Shown: positions 11,757 to 22,495 of the stretch, in pieces | Numbering within the stretch: position 1 is the stretch's first letter | How the letters are laid out: each line of letters opens with the position of its first letter | Assembly: GCF_963678975.1 (NCBI RefSeq) | Contig: NC_089272.1 | Location: forward strand, 41,917,391-41,981,390 | DNA from: Dysidea avara | Lineage: Eukaryota; Porifera; Demospongiae; Dictyoceratida; Dysideidae | Direction: 5' to 3' | DNA: 64,000 nt | Translations under genes and position numbers: made by a program | Notes under the pieces: model-generated | Databases searched by the model: none | The model's input: the letters and a program-made list of their open reading frames with translations, nothing else | What the model was told of the DNA's origin: nothing

Positions 11757-12645
11757 TAGTCTACACACACAACCATTGACTATTCTAGCTACTTGGTGGT
11801 TGACTCTTAATCATCAACCATTGCATTGTGAGACATATGACCATTGACTATTCCAGCTACTTGATCGTTGACACATCACCATCGATCATTGCATGTGAGG
11901 TGGTCTACACACATAACCACTGACTATTCTAGCTACTTGATAGTTGACACGGCACCATCGATCATTGCCTGTGAGGTGGTCTACACACACAACCACTGAC
12001 TATTCTAGCTACTTGATAGCTAGTTGACACATCACCATCGATCATTGCATGTGAGGTGGTCTACACAGACAACTACTGACTATTCTAGCTACTTGGTGGT
12101 TGACACATCACCATCGATCATTGCATGTGAGGTGGTCTACACAGACAACTACTGACTATTCTAGCTACTTGATGGTTGACTCTTCATCATCAAACAATGC
12201 ATTGTGAGATGATTTTCAAACATATGATCATTGACTATTCTAGCTACTTGATGGTTGACACATCACCATTGATCATTGCATGTGAGGTGGTCTACACACA
12301 CAACCACTGACTATTCTAGCTACTTGATAGTTGACACATCACCATTGATCATTGCATGTGACGTGGTCTACACAGAAATCCACTGACTATTCTAGCTACT
12401 TGATTGTTGACACATCACCATCGATCATTGCCTGTGAAGTGGTCTACACACACAACCACTGACTATTCTAGCTACTTGATAGTTAACACATCACCATCGA
12501 TCATTGCATGTGAAGTGGTCTACACAGACAACCATTGACCATTCTAGCTACTTGATGGTTGACACATCACCGTCGATCATTGCATGTGAGGTGGTCTACA
12601 CAGACAACTACTGACCATTCTAGCTACTTGATGGTTGACACATCT
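11757..12645 (-). repeat. Minisatellite block 2 of arm A (about 76-bp unit)
   Basis: About twelve units share GACTATTCTAGCTACTTGAT, GACACATCACCATCGATCAT and TGCATGTGAGGTGGTCTACA. The unit is the reverse-complement relative of block 1. The spacing of successive GACACATCACC words is 76 bp where measured in arm B. Neighbouring units differ in small steps (GATGG/GATAG, ACACACAACC/ACAGACAACT), as expected from unequal exchange. Confidence 0.85.
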
Positions 12646-12707
12646 TTAGTATACATACATCCATATAAAAAATAACATCAAAATGGATATCTCGACCCCT
12701 GATTAGT

Positions 12708-13176
12708 ATAGGTAATCACACACATTTGAGTGCAATTTTGGCTGTTACGAGTACAATTATTCCATAATTGCACGAAAATGCGTGTGATTGCCTACTAATC
12801 ACATAGTGACCACCCTTCATGGTTTGTAGTACACATCTATCCAGTTCTATGTGGCCATTAACTTCTACCAGGTGATTGCATCATCCTTCTTTGTATTACA
12901 TCATTTGTTGTTGCACTTAAAAGGCTTCATGTGTCAGCAATTCTGTTTGGCTACTCAAAATGTCTACATATGTTGCACTTAAAAGGCTTCTATTGTCAGC
13001 TCATTTGATTGGCTATTCATTATATCACTTTCTTGTTGCACTTAAAAGGCTTCTGTTATTCTGCTATTTTATTGGCTACTTTACAGTGCAATTACAGAAA
13101 CAAGGCCATGCGATTTGGGATTAATTGCACTCCTACTATTGAGACTAATGTATGGCAAATCAAATCACTATGTGAT
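12708..13176. mobile_element. Insertion in arm A with three internal 66-bp tandem repeats
   Basis: Arms B, C and D read continuously through CTGATTAGAGTAAAAAC. Arm A has about 470 extra bases between two copies of GATTAG. The first 100 bases are themselves an imperfect hairpin (TAGTATAGGTAATCACAC against GTGTGATTGCCTACTAATC). About 12,914-13,080 contains three direct repeats headed TTGCACTTAAAAGGCTTC. GAGTGCAATT words near both ends suggest degenerate terminal inverted repeats. It is non-coding and its superfamily is unknown. Confidence 0.7.
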
Positions 13177-13936
13177 TAGAGTAAAAACTAAAGGTCCCCC
13201 AGATTACAGTAATGGTGGCAGTGCTATCCTTTAATAGTTTGATAGATGTATCATGCTTATCATTTAAATGACCTTAAGTACATCCTCTGCATTTATGTTG
13301 ACACAAAAAAATCCTCTCTTATTCTAGCTCGTGCTACCAGGTGTAAAAGACAAAAGAAGAAAACTTTGACCCATTAGCCTTTTTGCTTTAGATGCTATCA
13401 TAACATTATCAAGCATAATATCTTGCGTGCCATCTTTATGATCTACATGCAGTGACATTCTGATTTAAGGAGATGCCCATCTCATACGGGTCAGACACCA
13501 GTGAGCCACACAAAATGTGCCTTCTCAAATTTGCTTCCAGTCCCACCAATCCAACAGGGTTACTGTCACTATGACTATTAGACCAGTACAGAGTTCGAGT
13601 CTAAAAATCTGAAGCTGCATCTGAATCAATTTTGATGTTGACATTGAATCTGGATCATCAAATGAGTCAGATTGATGGACCGACATTGAATTAGACCATT
13701 ATATGTATCATAATACTGACATCACTTATTTAACAAAATATCATGATGTCACATTTGAGAATCACAATATTTAAAACCAAAATGTAGAAATTTCAAACAT
13801 TGGTCACAATACCACTGCTGGATGACTCCACTATTATTGGAATTTTAAAGATATACAAGATTACACCAATTACGCATGTATAATACTGCAGATAAACTAG
13901 ATTCAGTGAAAAAAGTAACATACATGTACAAGATTC

Positions 13937-14942
13937 TTACAGTTGTGCTTTAAGCTGCATGGTTATAGCAACAAAACATAAAAGTCCATCACGAAACATT
14001 GTTTTGTTATTGTTCACTAAGCTGTGAAAAATATCTTCAAAGCTTGGCGATTGTTCAGTAAATGTTGTCTCCATCCTAGTAGTCACCAAATCCTCCCATT
14101 CTGCCAATGGATCTTGTCCGAACTCACTGAACAGTACCTCCATTCTCTTCATATTGTCTGCCAGCTTCGTTGGCTGCTGGGATCACGGAGTTGTCAATAG
14201 GTTTTGTCTGATTGTTTTGAGCCATCAGCACGTTTGGAATACCCCTGCCTGTACAAAAATAAATGATGATATAACTTATAAGATTTAGTGACAGTTATAC
14301 ATAAACACTGCGCATTAATTTTTTTTGATATACCTCGGATCCGATGCTCATTCCAGGCAGCCACAAACTTTTTCATCCCTACTTGGCTAACTTGGATGCT
14401 ATACCAGGAGACACAAAATTTGACATCGTCATGATGATGTCCCAAGTTAAAATCATGGTTTCTTGGATTCAATTAGGATGGCCTTAATCGGATAGCTTAC
14501 CCTTCCATTGAGTTCAACCCGGATCCTTTCAACCACATGATTCTATTATACAAAAGTCAACACGTTATCCAATGCTAACAAGTATACTGTATAGCATAAT
14601 GGTGTGTATGTACTACTTGTTAATTAAAATTTAATTTTGCATCAATGCTAATATTTTATCCAATCTTTAAAATGTATCAAAGTTATTTATCCTGTATGTG
14701 TATCCAATTGAAATATCTACTTTAGCTAGTTGCTGACATTGTTAATTTTACTACCAGAAGGTTAAAGTTATTTCATCACGTCACAAAATCTTACCTGGGT
14801 TGAGGATGTTTGCAAATGAGGTGGTGCAGAAGGGTTTCTTCTATATTCTGCCAGCTGTTCCTGCATGTACAGCATTAGATACCACTACTTCCCGTGATCA
14901 ACCCTGAGTTGATCCCACATTCCATAGTGGCAGATGATCTGT
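13937..14942 (-). pseudogene. Integrase gene C-terminal exons, arm A copy
   Basis: Three minus-strand exons follow GT-AG rules: 14,795-14,942, 14,334-14,542 and 13,937-14,248. They encode the last part of a retroviral-type integrase (Integrase_core/rva_4-like family, inference from remembered family features). Words include YGMWDQLRVDHGK, YLMLYMQEQLAEYRRNP, NHVVERIRVELNGR, HDDVKFCVSWYSIQVSQVG, GRGIPNVLMAQNN and SFEDIFHSLV. The chain ends MQLKAQL-stop. Lesions: an in-frame TAG right after VDHGK, a 1-base loss after the IL-IE stretch, and a frame change after YEENGG. The same lesions appear in arms C and D. The integrase would join transposon ends to target DNA in the nucleus; this copy cannot make it. 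Confidence 0.85.
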
Positions 14943-15042
14943 CTAAACAATAATAAACAGACACTCGTACATATACATGAGATGGTAGTATGTACAGTAC
15001 ATATAGCACGTATTATACTTGTAGTGCGTAACGTAATACCTG

Positions 15043-15356
15043 TATATGGACGTCGAACATTGACTAGGGTATTGGCATCCGAAGGACTCAAAGCTGGAGA
15101 GAAGAGAGTAGCGGAGTCTCTGAGGCTTGTTTCGCCTCTGTACTCTCAAGCCTGCCGACACTCTGTTGCTCGGATGACAAACCCTGGAACCTACCAGGCA
15201 GATTATTTTGGTCAGAAACTGCACATTGACCAAAACGAGAAGAACGTGATGTTCAGAGCAATGCACATATGTGCAGTTGAAGGATTTAGCTGTAAAATTG
15301 TGGCGTTTACTACTATGCCAATCAAAACAACTACACTGTTTACGAGACAGTGTATA
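15043..15356 (+). pseudogene. Integrase catalytic-core exon, inverted relative to its C-terminal exons
   Basis: The frame reads VYGRRTLTRVLASEG, then a helix, RMTNPGTYQADYFG, then KLHIDQNEKNVMF, ICAVEGFSCKIVAFTTMPIK. The D of HIDQNEK matches the first catalytic aspartate of DDE integrases. In arm C the same exon points the same way as the C-terminal exons. Here it is on the plus strand while they are on the minus strand. The left junction is at CTGTATA/TGGACG and the right at CAGTGTATA/CGACC, both sharing GTATA microhomology. The exon's first ten bases (GTGGGTCCAG in arm C) are missing. Confidence 0.85.
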
Positions 15357-15474
15357 CGACCATGAATCTCATTGCCACTTCACTTAATGATTGGATTAAT
15401 GTATAGATCATAAGATGACATAATGCATCAGTTTATATATACGTATACAGTCAGCTAGTTATTTAATTTTGTAG

Positions 15475-15558
15475 ATTTTGTCGTGAAAGAGACATACACA
15501 AGACAAGTAGGCTCACAAAGCTGAATTAGATAGGATTGTAACCGCTGCTGTCAGTGAG
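15475..15558 (+). pseudogene. Integrase pre-core exon (orphaned, plus strand)
   Basis: After the acceptor TTTTGTAG the exon reads FCRERDIHKTSRLTKL, and after a 1-base deletion LDRIVTAAVSE, then donor GTGAGT. In phase it joins the N-terminal exon at 17,614-17,759 (GATCG|ATTTTGTC gives DRFC) and the core exon of arm C (SE|VGPVYGRR). It lies on the plus strand, downstream of the core exon it should precede, so the locus is scrambled. Confidence 0.75.
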
Positions 15559-15840
15559 GTGAGTTAGCTCTTTCCATTGTGTCAATTTATCTTTTGACAT
15601 TCATTGACATTAATACATATAAATGTGTTATACATTTAAATATATCATAGTGTGCAAACCCAGCAATATGTAGTACTGGAATTAGTTGAATTTAATTTTT
15701 AAAACATCATGAGCCTTTACACATGGCAAGGTTGCTCAACAGGTAGTTAGCTAGTATATACAGTAATATACAATTGGATTGGATAAGTGATAAAGTGATA
15801 TTATCTATCTTAACATGAAAAAAATACAGAAGAATTTAAA
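15559..15840 (+). other. Former integrase intron, shared with the arm B/C junction
   Basis: ACAGTAATATACAATTGGAT and the following 65 or so bases reappear at 46,620-46,690 directly before the arm C core exon. This identifies the stretch as the intron between the pre-core and core exons. Here it runs off into unrelated sequence at about 15,832. Confidence 0.65.
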
Positions 15841-16746
15841 GCTGTTGTCGGTCCCAATATGGCTACCTACATTTTTCAATCTGACTCTTTTTTAGTCTTT
15901 TAATAGATTGTCTTTATACAATCTACATTACTCTCGCCATCATGTACTCACTTGCAAACCTTGCCATATGCATCCTACTTTGGTTTAAAAGGCATGTGGC
16001 ACACATATCAATGATAGCTATACGTGCAACCACATTTAACAAGTATATTCGTATACATAGCTAGATGTTCTTCATGGTCATAATGTTCGGTGAGCCTTAG
16101 CTAACAGAGATAGAAATGTGATCATTCCATTTGACCAGCAAAAATCATACCTGTCTAGTCACTATTGAACAGCACTCGCCACCAGGATCAACAAGTTTGA
16201 GTGTGTAATTTCACTTTGACCACTTGATTTAATTCAAACTATGTAAAAATAATGCCTGACTTATTGTTAATAATATATTATTTCATCTGAAGGCTTTGTA
16301 ACTCCAGGATTTTTGTCACATGGGAAGGAAGGGTCTGCAACAAAAAAAAGCTGGCTGCTGATAAACCTTGTTGTACAAAACTCAACTTAGTTTGAGTTCT
16401 TACTTCAATTGATCGAGTATGTGCCAGATGTATGCACCCAAGTATTTGCATGATCATGGTAGCTATAAGTTTATTTATATTCCATGCTCAATGTACTGCA
16501 GACTAGTATGCATAAGTTCACACTTAGCTAGTTTTGTACCACCTACAGTATCTGGTCTAGAAATTCATCCTGAGTTACATATTCTCTATTAATTATTTCA
16601 ATAGCTAATATCCATTTCATATGTGTTGATAATGATAATGTGATGTGCATGACTGTTTTGTTACATGTATAATCTTTGTAACTATGTAAATGTTTGTAGC
16701 TAACCAGCACTGGGTGCTTCCATGTACAGTAATAATAAATAAATAT
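15841..16746. other. No recognisable gene or repeat boundary
   Basis: AT-rich sequence with only short, unsupported open frames. I see no splice-framed homology to known families. It may be part of the integrase gene's first intron if the N-terminal exon at 17.7 kb belongs to this copy. Confidence 0.4.
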
Positions 16747-17158
16747 CAGGGGTGGATATAGGATTTTTCCAAATGGGGGGGGGGAACTGGTTACAGACAT
16801 AACAACACATGCACAGGTGACTGAGAAATAATTTTTTGTGATGCTGAATGGTTATTATGCAGAGATTAAGAGATCATGTTCATCAATGCATAGTCATATG
16901 GTCATGACAATTTTGGAAATTAGGCTCTCTAAAGTGAATTTGAGAGTGGTTTCAGCATGATTTTTTTTTAAATAGAGCAATATCATAACTATATGTGCTA
17001 TAACTTATGACCTCTAATATTAAAAGCATCACATGCTTTGTGTAAAAAACGATGTATATACAGAATCTAGGGCTATAAGGGGCAACTACAAGTTGATAAA
17101 GCAAAGGTGGGGGCATAACCCCTTAGCCCCCCCCCTCCCCTTGGATCCGCCGCCCCTG
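16747..17158. mobile_element. hAT-like element, 412 bp, degenerate 5-bp duplication
   Basis: It begins CAGGGGTGGATATAGG and ends TTGGATCCGCCGCCCCTG. The flanks AATAT and AATAG agree in four of five bases. G and C runs lie just inside the ends. The recurrent TTAGAGTATCTCGATCT module sits immediately outside the right end (17,160-17,201), unlike in its relatives where it is internal. Confidence 0.65.
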
Positions 17159-17613
17159 AATAGAGTATAACTGACTGTTCAATTAGAGTATCTCGATCTT
17201 CAAAGAAAATGGAGTGAAGGGGGCTCGTTTTCACTCTTTAGATCCCTCTCTTAGAGATAAACAATGGTTTTATGGTGTTACAATATCACTTTGGACTGCT
17301 GTAAGCTGGTGCAAGCTTCCCGACTCGAATACTGACTTTAGCTAAAGCAGCCTACTTTGTGGTCGCATGCAGTCCGAGGTCACACATACTTTTTATTTTT
17401 CTTATGTAATGATGGTTTTCTCTCAAATCGACTGTGATTGTAATTATAAGCTTTATTAGCCGATCAGAACACCAGCACTAGTTGCTGGCATGCCATATAG
17501 CGGGCAGTGGAGCCATATAGCTAGCATGCTTAGCTAGCTACTGATTTACTCATGCCATACCGTATATTGACTAGCTAATGCAGTAATAAATGAAAAAGAA
17601 CACTGCTGCAAAC

Positions 17614-17759
17614 CGATCCAAAGAGGAAACGCTCAGTCCTCTCTTGCCAGGAAACCTGTGCTGTAAGTGAAGACTAAGTCTTTTGTGGGTCCATCTCTCC
17701 TTTTTTATTTTCTCCCTTATAAATGCTTCCATTTCGTCTAGCAAGCATTTCCCAGACAT
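17614..17759 (-). pseudogene. Integrase N-terminal exon
   Basis: On the minus strand an ATG opens MSGKCLLDEMEAFIREKI, then KKERWTHKRLSLHLQHRFPG and KRGLSVSSLDR, then donor GTTTGC. This matches the N-terminal helical region of the integrase family, in which a 'RGLS..S.RRF' stretch precedes the core. The exon end GATCG joins in phase to the orphan exon at 15,475. It has the same orientation as the C-terminal exons at 13.9-14.9 kb. The exon is intact here; whether it is transcribed cannot be seen. Confidence 0.7.
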
Positions 17760-17845
17760 TATTGCAAGCTTATTACTATTATGAACTGTAGATCTTGCAT
17801 GGTGTAGATAACTTATATATACTACATAAGTGGTTAGATACCTAC

Positions 17846-18453
17846 TTAACCCTTAAATCCTCATAATCCAGAAAACTGGATTTACACTTAATAAATACGC
17901 ATGCTTTGCACAAAGCACTGTAACTTTCGGAGCGTTCATTCTATGGTTATGCAATTTATGTCATTCTACTCTTGATGTAGCAAGGGTCAAAATGATACCT
18001 AGAGTTTTACCCGCTAACGCTAAATGGTGAAGTCAAAACCAGCCGTGAAAATAACTTTTCTGTAAGAAAAAACGCAAAACCTTTACATACCTTTATAAAA
18101 TGGTCGATAACTCGATGGTAGCTGATCCTATCGCTTTGCAACAGCAACTCTTCGTGAAATTCTGCATCAGGCCATATATGACTCACGTGAGTAAACCCAC
18201 AATCGAAATTAAACACGTGGCAAAAATTTTGGAACATGGAGATGTGACTCGTCGTTCACCGCTTCATATCAAGTAAGCCACTGTAGTTACAGTGTTCATT
18301 TAACCTTCTCCAAGTAGCCCAGTAAACACACTTTTAATCTATGTGTATTTGTAGGCTGTAAGAATTAAGTTACCCCACCTAGTGTCGCCATGTATGCCCA
18401 TATTGTGTAAACAAGCATTTCCGAAAAGTGTTCTGCGGGTTTAAGGGTTTTAA
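17846..18453. mobile_element. Candidate piggyBac-like MITE (TTAA-flanked)
   Basis: TTAACCCTTAAATCC at the left is matched in reverse by GGGTTTAAGGGTTTTAA at the right. Both ends sit on TTAA. The inner match continues weakly (CTCATAATC against CGCAGAACA). TTAA targets and CCY-starting ends fit piggyBac. No empty site is available, so this is tentative. The open frame at 18,007-18,237 inside it has no recognisable homology. Confidence 0.4.
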
Positions 18454-18631
18454 TTGTGGTAACAACTGAATTCATACAAGTAACTAATGTGTCAATTTCT
18501 TGCCTACCTTTATATGGGCTAGCTAAACGTTATTGGTAGCAATATAAGATAGCACAAAGTGCTGTACAGCCTTAATACTGAAATAATGAAATATAAATAA
18601 ATGCAACCTTCCCTTCAGTGCTATTCATAAA

Positions 18632-18882
18632 TGTGACTGGGCCTGCAAAAATAGGGCATGTGGGCACATTAAAATTACCTACTTTTTCAAACTTTGATGT
18701 GTGATAACTTCGTATTCTATTATTGTTTGGCCATGAAATGTTCAGCACTTATTAAGCATTTAGTTGGCTTTACAATATAAGTTACAGAATGAACCTATTT
18801 TATCCCACTACTGAGATATGGGAAGTTATGTGGTGTGGTGTAGTTTGTGCCCACGTGCCCTATTATCGCAGGCCCAGTCACA
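18632..18882. mobile_element. GTGAC-ended MITE, second copy
   Basis: It starts TGTGACTGGGCCTGCAAAAA and ends with the inverted form, ATCGCAGGCCCAGTCACA. The next inner words GGGCATGTGGGCAC and GTGCCCACGTGCCC are also mirrored. Length and ends match 11,296-11,546. It is non-coding. Confidence 0.75.
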
Positions 18883-18885
18883 TTT

Positions 18886-18985
18886 AATGTTAAAAACATT
18901 AGCTAGCTAGCTAACAAAAGCAACTTGGTAGTGGGCAAACATTAGCTAGTTAACAAAAGCAACTTGGTAGTGGGCTTAAAAATCG
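18886..18985 (+). repeat. Short direct duplication
   Basis: AACATTAGCTAGCTAGCTAA and AACATTAGCTAGTTAA each precede CAAAAGCAACTTGGTAGTGG; the two copies lie about 55 bp apart. This is a local two-copy tandem repeat. Confidence 0.7.
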
Positions 18986-19213
18986 AAGAGGGTACAAGGA
19001 GTGCCCACTTCTTCAGCCATGTTCTTAAAGTTATATTAACAATATCAAGATACTGTATTAGAACAATCTAAACTGTCATAAAACAGTCATCTCTTACCAT
19101 CATGCAATTAGCTTATATCCCCTTTATCACTCTAAACGTTCCCATTACATGCATGGTAAACAAAGTTGTGAGTATTTCTTATCCAAAAGATATATAAGCA
19201 TAAGCATAATATT

Positions 19214-19541
19214 ATCTAATCCAAAACAGCCAAGCTGTAAAAAAAGAGTGCGGCCCTGAGAAAGGCTATGGTGAAAAAAGATGTGAAATCCAAGGTGGCG
19301 GCCAAGAAATGGCTGTGATGGTAGGTTAATGGTAAAAATTTTAATAACGACAATTCAGGTGAATTTTGTGCCAAGACCAAGCGGCACCAAATTCACCTGA
19401 ATTGTTGTTATTAAAATTTTTACCATTAACCTACCATCACAGCCATTTCTTGGCCGCCACCTTGGATTTCACATCTTTTTTCACCATAGCCTTTCTCAGG
19501 GCCGCACTCTTTTTTTACAGCTTGGCTGTTTTGGATTAGAT
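19214..19541. repeat. 328-bp near-perfect hairpin (about 159-bp stem, 10-nt loop)
   Basis: The left arm starting ATCTAATCCAAAACAGCC is mirrored base by base to GGCTGTTTTGGATTAGAT. The axis is at 19,377.5 and the loop is AAGACCAAGC, between GTGCC and GGCAC. Only isolated mismatches are visible. The hairpin lies directly before a GC-rich mini-hairpin (GCGGCCTATGGCCGGC, about 19,574) and the minisatellite. It may be the snapped-back end of the 19.2-22.5 kb repeat unit. Read-through would give a long double-stranded RNA. Confidence 0.9.
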
Positions 19542-19659
19542 TTCACTTCTTTTTGTATTTTTATACCCCAAAGGCGGCCTATGGCCGGCTTTAGGGATTT
19601 TAACCTGTAATTTTTTTCTTTATTACAGGAAGAAGAAAAGATGAAGCAGGGTGATTTCT

Positions 19660-21625
19660 TTGTAGCTGACCTCTCTGCAAGGTGATCCTTCTAGCTGATC
19701 TCTCTACCGGATGACTTGTTTGTAGCTGAACTCTCTACAGGGTGATTTGTTTGTAGCTGAACTCTCTACAAGGTAACTTCTTCTAGCTGATCTTTCTACA
19801 GGGTAATTTGTTTGTAGCTGAATTCTCTACAGGGTGATTTGTTTGCAGCTAAACTGCTGAACTCTCTACAATGTAACTTCTTCTAGCTGAACTCTCTACG
19901 GGTGGCTTGTTTCTAGCTGATCTCTCTACAGGGTGACTTGTTTCTAGCTGAACTCTCTACAGGGTGATTTGTTTCTAGCTGAACTCTCTACAAGGTAACT
20001 TTTTCTAGCTGATCTTTCTACAGGGTGATTTGTTTGTAGCTGAATTCTGTACAGGGCAATTTGTTTGCAGCTGAACTCTGTACATGGTACGTAGTTTCTT
20101 TGTAGCTGAACTCTCTACAATGTAACTTCTTCTAGCTGAACTCTCTACAGGGTGACTTGTTTCTAGCTGATCTCTCTACAGTGTAACTTGTTTCTAGCTG
20201 AACTCTCTACAGGGTGATTTGTTCGTAGCTGAATTCTCTACAAGGTAACTTCTTCTAGCTGATCTTTCTACAGGGTGATTTGTTTGTAACTGAATTTTCT
20301 ACAGGGCAATTTGTTTGCAGCTGAACTCTCTACATGGTAGTTTCTTTGTAGCTGAACTCTCTACAATGTAACTTTTTCTAGCTGAACTCTCTACAGGGTG
20401 ACTTGTTTCTAGCTGAACTCTCTACAGGGTGATTTGTTTGTAGCTGAATTCTCTACAGGGCAATTTGTTTGCAGCTGAACTCTGTACATGGTAGTTTCTT
20501 TGTAGCTGAACTCTCTACAATGTAACTTCTAGCTGAACTCTCTACAGGGTGACTTGTTTCTAGCTGAACTCTCTACAGGGTGATTTGTTTGTAGCTGAAT
20601 TCTCTACAGGGCAATTTGTTTGCAGCTGAACTCTCTACATGGTAGTTTCTTTGTAGCTGAACTCTCTACAATGTAAGCTGAACTCTCTACAGGGTGACTT
20701 GTTTCTAGCTGAACTCTCTACAGGGTGATTTGTTTGTAGCTGAATTCTCTACAGGGCAATTTGTTTGCAGCTGAACTCTCTACATGGTAGTTTCTTTGTA
20801 GCTGAACTCTCTACAATGTAACTTCTTCTAGCTGATCTCTCTACAGGGCAATTTGTTTGCAGCTGAACTCTCTACATGGTAGTTTCTTTGTAGCTGAACT
20901 CTCTACAATGTACCTCCTTCTAGCTGAACTCTCTACAGGGTGACTTGTTTCTAGCTGATCTCTCTACAGTGTAACTTGTTTCTAGCTGAACTCTCTACAT
21001 GGTGATTTGTTTGTAGCTGAATTCTGTACAGGGCAATTTGTTTGCAGCTGAACTCTGTACATGGTAGTTTCTTTGTAGCTGAACTCTCTGCAATGTAACT
21101 CCTTCTAGCTGAACTCTCTACAGGGTGACTTGTTTCTAGCTGATCTCTCTACAGTGTAACTTGTTTCTAGCTGAACTCTCTACAGGGTGATTTGTTTGTA
21201 GCTGAATTCTCTACAAGGTAACTTCTTCTAGCTGATCTTTCTACAGGGTGATTTGTTTGTAGCTGAATTCTCTACAGGGCAATTTGTTTGCAGCTGAACT
21301 CTCTACATGGTAGTTTCTTTGTAGCTGAACTCTCTACAATGTAACTTCTTCTAGCTGATCTCTCTACAGGGCAATTTGTTTGCAGCTGAACTCTGTACAT
21401 GGTAGTTTCTTTGTAGCTGAACTCTCTACAATGTAACTTCTTCTAGCTGATCTCTCTACAGGGCAATTTGTTTGCAGCTGAATTCTCTACAGGGTGATTT
21501 ATTTGAGCTGAACTCTCTACATGATGGCTTCTTTGTAGATGAACTCTCTATTAGGTACCTTCTTCTAGCTGATCTGACTACAGGGTGACTTGTTTGTAGC
21601 TGAATTCCCTACAGAATAACTTGCA
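19660..21625 (+). repeat. 2-kb minisatellite of 30-31-bp units with higher-order structure
   Basis: About 65 units carry TAGCTGAACTCTCTACA followed by variable spacers such as GGGTGATTTGTTTG, AGGTAACTTCTTC, ATGTAACTTC or TGGTAGTTTCTTTG. Spacer types recur in a fixed order, which gives a higher-order repeat. Many units contain TGTAG and CTACA on either side of CTGAACTCT, so each could fold into a small 5-bp-stem hairpin. There is no open frame over the block. Confidence 0.9.
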
Positions 21626-22495
21626 ATGTAATATAACTGAGTAAATTATACATGCAACTGAATGCTTTATTAGGGTGACTGTTCTATTAGAGTATCTCGA
21701 TCTCGCATTTGCTGCACGTAGTTGCCTTTCGAATCATAACTCAGTGATTTATAATCCGATTCTTCTGTACTACTGCAAGAACTTTCTATGATGATTATTC
21801 CAGCTACATACAGATTTTCAGCTCGTTGCTCTAAGCGGTTTGTCTGGTAGACACGAAAACTAATAATTTTTTATTCATAAAAATCGATCGCGTAATTTTG
21901 ACACAGGTTGGGTTTTGTGTCATATCTCCATGGTCTTTATCTCGATTCCTTTCAAACCACAAAAAGGCACTCCTACGATGGTTGCTCCATCTACATATCA
22001 ATTTTCAACTGATTCCTCCAAGGGGTTTACCCTGTAGGCGTGACAGACCTTCGACCTTATGTTACGCAAATAATCGGTCATAACTCCGTGAATGTTCATC
22101 GGATTCCTACCAAAGTTGGTACGGAGATCCGCCTTAATGAGCCCTTTAAGTGTGCCAAATTTCAGCCCAATCCGAGCACGCATTCGTGTTTTATGGCGAA
22201 TTTTGCGAAGTGTGCGAAATGAAGAAGATGAAGAAGAAGAAGAAAAAAACGAAGAAATTAAAACGAAATTTTGTTCGCTCGTATCTCAGAAATGGCTGGA
22301 GCGATTTTCTTCAAATTTGGTATGTAGACTCCCCTAACTGGGTGGCATGTCTCTAGCAAATTTGGTTCCAATCGGATAAGGGATCACAGAGCTACATAGG
22401 TGTGAAAATTGCGTTTTCTTTCTTCCTGTTAATATACTCACGGTGTGGCGCGCCGGCTTCTTGGGCCGCACGACACACTATCGTGTGTCTTGATG
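21626..22495 (+). repeat. Diverged repeat region ending in a GC-rich terminal hairpin
   Basis: Four words of the type CATAACTC, CATATCTC or CGTATCTC, each followed by a CGATT-type word, recur at about 21,734, 21,920, 22,078 and 22,280. The later ones continue into TTTCAAACCAC, ACCAAAGTTGG or TTCAAATTTGG. This suggests an old tandem repeat of roughly 160-200 bp. The stretch closes with GGCGCGCCGGCTTCTTGGGCC and the hairpin GACACAC-TATC-GTGTGTC (about 22,470-22,487). The overlapping short open frames are not supported as genes. Confidence 0.5.

Larger units (their letters stand above)
1..15035 (+). repeat. Arm A of the large fold-back repeat family (partial, with nested insertions)
   Basis: Base 1 corresponds to about base 41,086 of arm B, so the inner hairpin end of this copy lies outside the window. 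Homology to arms B, C and D runs through 1-654, 959-1,008, 9,492-11,295, 11,547-12,707 and 13,177-15,035. The gaps are younger insertions, each absent from the other arms. The arm has no long ORF apart from decayed integrase exons on the minus strand at its outer end. Its middle holds two minisatellite blocks. By eye the arms differ from each other by a few scattered substitutions and small indels. Confidence 0.85.

Noticed and set aside
11757..12645. Regularly spaced repeats reminiscent of a CRISPR array
   Set aside because: The spacers are as repeated as the repeats, units are tandem 76-mers, and the context is eukaryotic transposon DNA. It is a minisatellite.
14943..15266. Minus-strand 107-residue frame over the integrase core exon
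   Set aside because: The opposite strand carries the HIDQNEK integrase frame; this is its shadow. The same applies to the minus-strand frame at 46,745-47,197.
19660..21625. CRISPR-like or coding repeat array
   Set aside because: The 30-31-bp units are tandem, with recurring spacer types and no open frame. It is a minisatellite.
22040..22356. Overlapping lysine/glutamate-rich frames (KKMKKKKKK)
   Set aside because: They arise from a purine-rich GAAGAAGAAG run in old repeat DNA. Several frames overlap and none has recognisable homology.
22440..22495. Helitron 3' end at the GACACAC/GTGTGTC hairpin
   Set aside because: A hairpin is present but the CTRR end expected for Helitrons is not seen after it, and no matching 5' TC end was identified, so the class is left open.
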